Notes under the pieces: generated by a model
Databases searched by the model: none
What the model was told of the DNA's origin: nothing
Seen by the model: the letters and a program-made list of their open reading frames with translations, nothing else
Translations under genes and position numbers: made by a program
Assembly (NCBI GenBank): GCA_007135015.1
Contig: SLJS01000264.1
Span: forward strand, 1 to 11,383
DNA from: Alcanivorax sp.
Lineage (GTDB): Bacteria; Pseudomonadota; Gammaproteobacteria; Pseudomonadales; Alcanivoracaceae
Direction: 5' to 3'
Length of the DNA stretch: 11,383 bases
Shown here: positions 7,230 to 11,383 of the stretch, piece after piece
Numbering within the stretch: position 1 is the stretch's first letter
Layout: the number at the start of each line of letters is the position of its first letter

Positions 7230-7742
7230 TCAGGCGGAAACGCCCTGGCGGTGCACCTTTTCCAGCTTCTTGCGGATGCGGCTGCGCTTGAGCCGGGAGA
7301 TATGGTCCACGAACAGCCGGCCGTTGAGGTGGTCGATCTCGTGCTGCAGGCAAACGGCCAGCAGGCCGTCGGCTTCCATCTCGAAGGGCTGGCCGTCGCG
7401 GTCCAGGGCCCGGACCCGGACCCGGGCGGGGCGCTCGACGCGCTCGTGGAAGCCCGGCACGGACAGGCAGCCTTCCTCGTAGCCCTCGCGCTCGTCGGTC
7501 AGCGGCTCCACCTCCGGGTTGATGAAGACCATGGGCTGGTCCCGTTCCGGGGAAATATCCAGCACCAACAGGCGCTTGTGGACGTTCACCTGGGTGGCGG
7601 CCAGCCCGATGCCGTCGGCTTCGTACATGGTCTCGATCATGTCATCGATCAGCCCGCGAAGCCCGTCATCCACCGTCTCCACGGGCCTGGCCACGGTCCG
7701 CAGACGGGGGTCGGGGAATTCCAGAATCTCGAGTTTGGCCAT
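7230..7742 (-). CDS. def: Peptide deformylase
   Basis: Metalloenzyme that removes the formyl group from the N-terminal methionine of new proteins. From ATG 7742 the protein has 170 residues, close to the 169 of E. coli. All three family motifs are intact: GIGLAATQ (44-51), EGCLSVP (90-96) with metal-ligand C92, and QHEIDH (133-138) giving H134, catalytic E135 and H138. The start at 7742 is chosen because AGGAA lies a proper distance upstream and MAKLEILEFPD aligns with family N termini; a TTG at 7757 would add five residues that include this ribosome site. It is the first gene of the minus-strand run def-fmt-rsmB-trkA-trkH, transcribed divergently from lysM. The C-terminal helix (about 150-165) is strongly basic. 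Confidence 0.98.
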   Translation of the reverse strand: MAKLEILEFPDPRLRTVARPVETVDDGLRGLIDDMIETMYEADGIGLAATQVNVHKRLLVLDISPERDQPMVFINPEVEPLTDEREGYEEGCLSVPGFHERVERPARVRVRALDRDGQPFEMEADGLLAVCLQHEIDHLNGRLFVDHISRLKRSRIRKKLEKVHRQGVSA

Positions 7743-7777
7743 CAACTGTTCCTGCAACTTGTAGTGGTACTCTAAAT

Positions 7778-7815
7778 TTGGTTGCTAACCCCATGATCAT
7801 ATTGCTAATATCAAA
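7778..7815. promoter_or_regulatory. Divergent def/lysM promoter region with two palindromes
   Basis: The 157 bases between def and lysM include an AT-rich core. For lysM, TTGCTA (7782-7787) and TAATAT (7806-7811) are 18 bp apart. For def, TATGAT on the minus strand (7801-7796) is a good -10 box without a clear -35. Two palindromes share TTGCTAA: GGTT-GCT-AACC (7780-7790) and ATATT-GCT-AATAT (7799-7811), with centres 20 bp apart. They overlap both predicted promoters, so a dimeric regulator binding side by side is possible. The promoter assignments are by eye. Confidence 0.5.
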
Positions 7816-7899
7816 CGCAAACCGCCTCCGCTTTCCGCATGGGGGCCCTGATGTCAAGGCGGTCACGGACATGCCAATAATGATAAAAGGAAACCGGTA

Positions 7900-8994
7900 A
7901 TGATGAAATCATGCCTGCGCGCGCTTTTTGCCGGCCTGCTGGTTGCCGTGACCGGATCGGCCGTCTCCCAGCCCGAAATGCGCGAGAACGCGCCGGATGT
8001 CTATTACGTTGAGGCCGGCGATACGCTCTGGGATATTGCCGCACGCTTTCTGGAAAGTCCCTGGCAATGGCCGGAACTCTGGCATGGCGCCGAGGACGTG
8101 GAAAACCCCCATCTGATCTACCCCGGCGACGTGATCCGGCTTCGCTATGTGGAAGGCGAGCCCCAGCTGGTGGTCGAGCGTGAGCCCGAACGGGAAGAGC
8201 CGGCGCGGCCCGTGCGCCCCGTTCCTGATGATCCCACGGACCTGAGGGTGGTGCGTGTTTCCCCGGAGATGCGGGAAACCTCCCTGGAAGATGCCATTCC
8301 CGCCATTCCGTTGCGCCAGATCCGCACCTATCTTCGTGACGCGCTGGTGGTGACCGCCGAAGAGATCGCCGAAGCCCCCCATGTGGTGGGCGGCCAGGAC
8401 GGTCGGGTGGCCTTTGGCCAGGGCGACCGGGTGTACGCCCGCGACCGGGAGAACCGCTGGGAGGGCCTGCTCAGGGATTACGGTTTCTATCGCGTGGGTG
8501 AGCGTTACGTGGACCCGGAGACCCAGGAAGTGCTCGGCTACGAAGCGCTGGAAATCGGCCGTGGCCGGGTCACCGACCACCAGGACGAGTTGATCACCCT
8601 GCAGGTGCAGCGCTCCAGCGAGGAAATTCGCGAAGAGACCCGTCTGTTCGCCACCCGCCAGGCGCGGCTGCAGTCGATGTTTCATCCGTCGGCGCCCGAC
8701 GAGGAGATCGAGGGGCGGATCATCCGTTTCTTTGACCGGCTCAACAGCGTAGCCCGCCATGATGTGGTGGTGATCAACAAGGGCGAGCGTGATGGCCTGG
8801 CCGAAGGCAATGTCCTGCGGGTGATGCAGTCCGGCGAGCGGGTACGCGACCGGGTGCACGACGACATGGTCAGCCTGCCCGACACCCGTGCCGGGCTGAT
8901 GATCCTGTTCAATGTGCATGAGAAGGTGTCCTTCGGTCTGATCATGGAATCGAGCCGACCCATCTTCATGCATGACAGGGTGGTTTCACCCTGA
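7900..8994 (+). CDS. Exported LysM-domain protein
   Basis: The 364-residue protein begins with a signal peptide (basic MMKSCLRAL, hydrophobic core about 8-21, likely cut near 20-24) and is expected in the periplasm; no lipobox cysteine is seen. A LysM domain covers about 35-83 (YYVEAGDTLWDIAARFL ... NPHLIYPGDVIRL) and should bind peptidoglycan. Residues about 84-120 form a charged, proline-rich linker, and the remaining 240 or so residues are a family-specific region without a catalytic motif I recognise. AAGGAAA lies six bases before ATG 7900; ATG 7903 is equally possible. LysM proteins of this type sit between def and dprA in Pseudomonas and relatives, so the position is conserved, but the role there is not established. 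It is followed by dprA after 119 bp. Confidence 0.93.
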   Translation: MMKSCLRALFAGLLVAVTGSAVSQPEMRENAPDVYYVEAGDTLWDIAARFLESPWQWPELWHGAEDVENPHLIYPGDVIRLRYVEGEPQLVVEREPEREEPARPVRPVPDDPTDLRVVRVSPEMRETSLEDAIPAIPLRQIRTYLRDALVVTAEEIAEAPHVVGGQDGRVAFGQGDRVYARDRENRWEGLLRDYGFYRVGERYVDPETQEVLGYEALEIGRGRVTDHQDELITLQVQRSSEEIREETRLFATRQARLQSMFHPSAPDEEIEGRIIRFFDRLNSVARHDVVVINKGERDGLAEGNVLRVMQSGERVRDRVHDDMVSLPDTRAGLMILFNVHEKVSFGLIMESSRPIFMHDRVVSP

Positions 8995-9005
8995 TCCGGT
9001 ACGTC

Positions 9006-9028
9006 GCCGGAGCGGGCGGCGCTCCGGC
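9006..9028 (+). terminator. Strong GC hairpin after lysM
   Basis: GCCGGAGC and GCTCCGGC form a perfect 8-bp stem around the 7-base loop GGGCGGC, 11 bases after the lysM stop codon. CAGTGAAACC follows with no T-run. It may attenuate transcription between lysM and dprA or protect the lysM message end. Confidence 0.5.
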
Positions 9029-9072
9029 CAGTGAAACCGGGGCAGACATGTGATCTTTCTTGCCCTGAGAGC

Positions 9073-9088
9073 AACGGCAGGAGCCGTT
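9073..9088 (+). other. Small hairpin in the dprA leader
   Basis: AACGGC-AGGA-GCCGTT is a perfect 6-bp stem whose loop is an AGGA sequence, 25 bases before the dprA start. It might influence translation or be incidental; the actual dprA ribosome site is probably GGAGGG at 9105-9110. Confidence 0.3.
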
Positions 9089-9113
9089 CCGTGCAACAGA
9101 ACATGGAGGGCCC

Positions 9114-10214
9114 ATGGACGGGCAGATGCAACGCCTTTCACTGGCGATTTCCTTTGAACGCAACTCCTCGCTTCTCGGCAAACTGCTTCGCGAGCATGAA
9201 TCCGTCGAGAGGCTGGCGCGCGAGCCCGCCCTGCTGCGGCCCTGGCGCAAGAGACTTTCCCCTGTGCCCGATGCCGGCGCACTCCATGCCCGGCTGAACG
9301 CCCTGCGCGAACAGGGCTGGTCGCTTCTGGCCCTGGGTGACCCGGACTACCCTCCCCTGCTGGCCGAGCTTCCGGATGCACCGGGTGTGCTCTTCGTGCG
9401 CGGGGACAGCTCCTGTCTGTGCTCGCCGCAACTGGCCCTGGTCGGCGCCCGCGGCGCCTCGCCGGAGGGGCTCGGCCATGCCCGCCGCTTTGCCCGGAAA
9501 CTCGCCGGGGCCGGATTCGTGATCACCAGTGGCCTGGCACGGGGCGTGGACGCGGCTGCCCATGAAGGCGCGCTGGAGACGGGCCGCAGCCTGGCGGTGC
9601 TGCCCGGTGGCCCGGACCGGGTCTATCCGGCGTCCCACGCGGGCCTGGCCGAGCGCCTGGTCGCCGCCGGCGGCGCGCTGGTCACGGAGTTTCCCCCGGG
9701 TATCCGGCCCCTGCGCGCCAGCTTCCCCCAGCGCAACCGCATTATCAGCGGCCTTTCCCTCGGGACCATCGTGGTGGAGGCAGCCCTGCGCAGTGGCTCG
9801 TTGATCACCGCCCGGCTGGCAGCGGAACAGGGCCGCGAAGTCTTCGCCGTGCCCGGCTCGCTGAACAATCCCATGAGCCGGGGCTGCCACCGGCTTCTGC
9901 GGGACGGAGCCAACTGGCTGGAAAGTCTCGAAGACATTCAGCAGGTCTTCCCCGCGCTGACGCTGATGGCCGAGGGCGCTGCCGACAGGGACACCGCAGC
10001 AGAAGACACCGCGGACGCGCCCCCCGACCGGCATCCCCTACTCGCCCATTTTGTCTCCGGCGTGAACACCCCGGATCAGCTTGCCGAGCGAAGTGGCCTG
10101 CCGGCCGCGGAACTCGCCGGGACCCTCACGGAGCTGGAGCTCGACGGCCGCATCGTGCGGATTCCGGGTGGCTACAGCCTTGCGGGAGGTGGCGGGTTCA
10201 ATAGAACGCCTTGA
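9114..10214 (+). CDS. dprA: DNA processing protein DprA (Smf)
   Basis: Cytoplasmic single-stranded DNA-binding protein that loads RecA during natural transformation, also found in species not known to be competent. The 366 residues show the three-part layout: an N-terminal SAM-like part (about 1-75), a Rossmann-like domain with SGLARGVDAAAH (139-150), FPQRNRIISGLS (204-215), EAALRSGSLITA (222-233) and NPMSRGC (252-258), then a winged helix (about 307-357). The usual GSR motif after LALV reads GAR here (111-113), a mild variation. The segment about 285-306 is an acidic, alanine-rich linker. ATG 9114 is preceded by GGAGGG at short spacing; ATG 9126 is an alternative. The 3' end overlaps the convergent repressor gene by 17 bp. 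In many gammaproteobacteria smg and topA follow; they do not in this window. Confidence 0.97.
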   Translation: MDGQMQRLSLAISFERNSSLLGKLLREHESVERLAREPALLRPWRKRLSPVPDAGALHARLNALREQGWSLLALGDPDYPPLLAELPDAPGVLFVRGDSSCLCSPQLALVGARGASPEGLGHARRFARKLAGAGFVITSGLARGVDAAAHEGALETGRSLAVLPGGPDRVYPASHAGLAERLVAAGGALVTEFPPGIRPLRASFPQRNRIISGLSLGTIVVEAALRSGSLITARLAAEQGREVFAVPGSLNNPMSRGCHRLLRDGANWLESLEDIQQVFPALTLMAEGAADRDTAAEDTADAPPDRHPLLAHFVSGVNTPDQLAERSGLPAAELAGTLTELELDGRIVRIPGGYSLAGGGGFNRTP

Positions 10215-10641
10215 ACAGCCCGGAAATGTGCCCCCGCTCCGGTTTACTTCCTGTGTCCTGGTAAAGCCCATACAGGGCCAGGATCAGCTCCGCCTTGCGG
10301 GCCGGAGGTAATGTGGCCTGGCTGGCGTGCGCAACCTCCTCGATCAGGTGCAGCAGAGCGCGCAGGAGCTCCTCGTCCGGGCCGTCAGCAGTTTCGCTCC
10401 GGGCGCGCCTGACCCCATGGAAGAATACCGTCCCTTCACCGGTCATGAGCCAGTGTGCGTCAATGCCCATCTGTGCCAGCCCGGCGATTACCCGCCCTCC
10501 GGGCACTTTCCGCCCGGCTTCATAATCCTGCCAGGAACGCAGGCGACTGCCGGCGGCTTCGGCCATGTCCTTCTGGGAATACCCGAAAGCTTCCCTCGCC
10601 TGCTTCAGCCGGCCTGCCAGACCTTCTTTATGCAGAGACAC
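10198..10641 (-). CDS. Phage-type XRE family repressor without protease domain
   Basis: DNA-binding regulator of 147 residues. An N-terminal helix-turn-helix (about 8-58: LAGRLKQAREAFGYSQKDMAEAAGS is its core, then LRSWQDYEAGRKVP) is followed by GIDAHWLMTGEG (59-70), a segment typical of prophage repressors of the 'WLLTGEG' kind. The C-terminal part (90-130) is helical with ARKAELILALYGLY, also common in phage XRE regulators; there is no S24 peptidase domain, so RecA-driven self-cleavage is not expected. The start is GTG 10641, chosen for GGGGGAG seven bases before it; the longer TTG 10683 frame lacks such a site. It is divergent from a Ner-like gene across 115 bp and overlaps the dprA end. 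It probably represses itself and the neighbour. The target outside the window is unknown. Confidence 0.87.
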   Translation of the reverse strand: MSLHKEGLAGRLKQAREAFGYSQKDMAEAAGSRLRSWQDYEAGRKVPGGRVIAGLAQMGIDAHWLMTGEGTVFFHGVRRARSETADGPDEELLRALLHLIEEVAHASQATLPPARKAELILALYGLYQDTGSKPERGHISGLFKAFY

Positions 10642-10648
10642 TTGTAAG

Positions 10649-10655
10649 CTCCCCC
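10649..10655 (-). promoter_or_regulatory. Ribosome binding site deciding the GTG start of the XRE repressor
   Basis: GGGGGAG on the minus strand is seven bases upstream of GTG 10641, a near-ideal distance. It places translation start 14 codons inside the longest open frame. Confidence 0.75.
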
Positions 10656-10672
10656 GAACCACCCATTCTGCA

Positions 10673-10712
10673 GCGCGCCTCAAAGAGCGTTGAAAGGACG
10701 CCTTTTGGCGCG
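10673..10712. promoter_or_regulatory. Candidate operator arms between the XRE and Ner-like genes
   Basis: CGCGCC (10674-10679) and GGCGCG (10707-10712) are inverted copies flanking the -35 box of the plus-strand promoter; nearby AAAG and CTTTT extend the match imperfectly. Inside, CGCC-TTTT-GGCG (10699-10710) is a further perfect palindrome lying in the promoter spacer. Binding here would block plus-strand transcription. The assignment is inference from symmetry and position. Confidence 0.4.
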
Positions 10713-10718
10713 TAATAT
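10690..10718 (+). promoter_or_regulatory. Sigma-70-like promoter of the Ner-like gene
   Basis: TTGAAA (10690-10695), a 17-bp spacer and TAATAT (10713-10718) predict a start near 10725 and a leader of about 32 bases before ATG 10757. The -35 matches consensus at five of six positions and the -10 at four of six. Confidence 0.6.
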
Positions 10719-10756
10719 CCGCGTGCTAAACAAGGTCATTCTGTGCCGGCTTCCCT

Positions 10757-11107
10757 ATGCATCTGTGTCTGGACGAAAAAACCCGAGCGTTGCTTTCGGA
10801 TCCCGCCGGCAACTACGAAAAACGTCGGGCCTGGGTGATATTCCAGCTGAAGTTGCGGGGGAAATCCCTTGCCGCCCTGGCAACTGAGTGCGGGGTTACA
10901 CGGCAGCAGGCCCAGAAGGCAATGGCAATTCCGTACCCCCGGATGGAGAAACAGATTGCCGAGGCGCTCGGGCTGGCCCCCGAGGAGCTCTTCCCCGAGC
11001 GTTATCGGGCTGACGGTCTGCCCAATCGAAAACGGGGGCGACCCGGAAAAAAATCTGGTGTCCGGTCACCCCGGCGTCTAGTTAATCAGGCCGGGGGTGC
11101 GGCGTAA
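10757..11107 (+). CDS. Ner-like winged-helix DNA-binding protein
   Basis: A 116-residue basic protein. Residues about 25-83 fit the Ner/Nlp (SfsB) family: WVIFQLKLRGKSLAALATEC, then an A-rich turn, PYPRMEKQIAEALGLAPEE and FPERY, parallel to the 'WhradVIagLkkrg.SlaaLsr...WPkgE..IAnALg..PevIWPsRY' pattern of phage Mu Ner. In Mu, Ner represses the early operon and the c gene; host relatives are regulators of uncertain role. The last 30 residues are a basic tail with KRGRPGKK (92-99), an AT-hook-like core. The region around 46-57 deviates from Ner, and tryptophan of the WP motif is phenylalanine here (79). No good ribosome site precedes ATG 10757 (CCGGCTTCCCT), so translation may be weak or the start different. 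It is divergent from the XRE repressor, as c and ner are. Confidence 0.75.
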   Translation: MHLCLDEKTRALLSDPAGNYEKRRAWVIFQLKLRGKSLAALATECGVTRQQAQKAMAIPYPRMEKQIAEALGLAPEELFPERYRADGLPNRKRGRPGKKSGVRSPRRLVNQAGGAA

Positions 11108-11244
11108 ACCCGGATACCTGAGCAGGGTTGGCGGGTTGCCTTCAAGGGCGAATGACAGGGGGATTATCTTCTGTGTTTCGACCGGGATCCGGGCTTGAGA
11201 CAGGCACGCCTGATAGCGCGTAATAAATGTCCCTTAGACCTGCC

Positions 11245-11274
11245 TTGACAGTGGCACTTTAGCCTGACCATAAT
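11245..11274 (+). promoter_or_regulatory. Near-consensus sigma-70 promoter reading out of the window
   Basis: TTGACA (11245-11250), an 18-bp spacer and CATAAT (11269-11274) match consensus at 11 of 12 positions. Transcription would begin near 11281 and run rightwards through at least 100 bases before any start codon of a long frame. Confidence 0.65.
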
Positions 11275-11291
11275 TCCAATTCCCATGCTGC

Positions 11292-11350
11292 CGGTGCGGG
11301 TATCCGCATTGTGCCCGACTGCCTTTCTTCCCGGTGCGGCTTGCCCGGGA
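11292..11350 (+). other. Hairpin-rich leader downstream of the right-edge promoter
   Basis: Hairpin 1: CGGTGCGG (11292-11299) pairs with CCGCATTG (11304-11311), including two G-U pairs, around a GTAT tetraloop. Hairpin 2: TCCCGG (11329-11334) pairs with CCGGGA (11345-11350) around a 10-base loop. GGTGCGG occurs in both (11293-11299 and 11333-11339), giving possible alternative pairing. I tried to match tmRNA, RNase P RNA, 6S, 4.5S, TPP and cobalamin riboswitches and found no fit. It may be an attenuator, leader or small RNA. Confidence 0.35.
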
Positions 11351-11383
11351 GATGCGAGCCGGAGGGGCGGGGACCACCGAACG

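Larger units (their letters stand above)
11108..11383. other. Non-coding right edge
   Basis: No open frame of note or recognisable protein is found in these 276 bases on either strand. The stretch contains CAGGC-AC-GCCTG (11201-11212), a second copy of GCGCGTAATA (11216-11225; first copy 10708-10717), a near-consensus promoter (11245-11274) and two hairpins (11292-11350). It looks like the upstream control region of a gene beyond the window. Confidence 0.55.

Noticed and set aside
5144..7291. 715-codon plus-strand frame opposite rsmB, fmt and the end of def
   Set aside because: It spans three well-supported minus-strand genes and reads as serine/arginine- then glycine/histidine-rich sequence; a GC-rich antisense artefact.
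7829..7857. Perfect minus-strand TTGACA (7857-7852) as the def -35 box
   Set aside because: At the proper distance the -10 position reads AAAGCG, far from consensus; the box is probably chance.
7909..8973. 354-codon minus-strand frame opposite lysM
   Set aside because: Antisense shadow of a protein with a signal peptide and LysM domain; no ribosome site or motif.
9138..10034. 298-codon minus-strand frame opposite dprA
   Set aside because: Antisense shadow of a canonical DprA gene.
10642..10683. TTG at 10683 as the start of the XRE repressor
   Set aside because: The extra 14 residues precede the helix-turn-helix without similarity, and the strong GGGGGAG site points to GTG 10641.
11155..11284. 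Small minus-strand frame beginning MGIGIMVRLK in the right-edge region
   Set aside because: About 40 codons, no ribosome site, no recognisable family, and it runs against a near-consensus promoter.

Overview
The window is GC-rich, densely packed chromosomal DNA. It carries the conserved gammaproteobacterial neighbourhood def-fmt-rsmB-trkA, divergent from lysM-dprA. Protein sequences and gene order suggest a gammaproteobacterium, possibly a halophilic or alkaliphilic member of the Ectothiorhodospiraceae/Chromatiales; the family placement is an inference and is weak. No tRNA, rRNA, CRISPR array or intact insertion sequence was seen.

Layout. (1) Positions 1-309 hold the C-terminal end of an AbiEi-like antitoxin/regulator gene, visibly AT-richer than the rest, with no AbiEii toxin gene after it. 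(2) Positions 310-653 are non-coding and contain inverted repeats. (3) Positions 654-1826 encode a multi-pass membrane diguanylate cyclase with an intact GGEEF active site and an RxxD inhibitory site. (4) Positions 7742 down to 2057 (minus strand) form one compact run, def-fmt-rsmB-trkA-trkH: peptide deformylase, methionyl-tRNA formyltransferase, 16S rRNA m5C967 methyltransferase and both core parts of a Trk potassium uptake system. Gaps are 34 bp, a 14-bp overlap, 27 bp and 5 bp, as expected for an operon. (5) A divergent promoter region around 7780-7811 carries two palindromes one two-helical-turn step apart. (6) lysM (7900-8994) and dprA (9114-10214) run on the plus strand. (7) dprA converges with, and overlaps by 17 bp, a phage-type XRE repressor gene (10198-10641, minus). 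That gene is divergent from a Ner-like DNA-binding protein gene (10757-11107, plus), an arrangement resembling the c/ner or cI/cro switch of temperate phages. (8) Positions 11108-11383 have no recognisable gene but contain a near-consensus sigma-70 promoter pointing out of the window into a hairpin-rich leader.

How the genes work together. def and fmt act at the two ends of N-formylmethionine metabolism, rsmB modifies the small ribosomal RNA, and trkA/trkH are the cytoplasmic gate and membrane channel for K+ uptake, which would suit a salt-exposed cell. lysM encodes an exported peptidoglycan-binding protein, and dprA loads RecA on incoming single-stranded DNA. Most of the window is ordinary housekeeping. 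The less ordinary parts are the repressor/Ner-like pair sitting where many gammaproteobacteria have smg-topA after dprA, the promoter and structured leader at the right edge, and the left-edge antitoxin remnant. I found no convincing complete new biological system; the repressor/Ner-like pair, whose right side is cut off by the window, is the best candidate for an accessory element.
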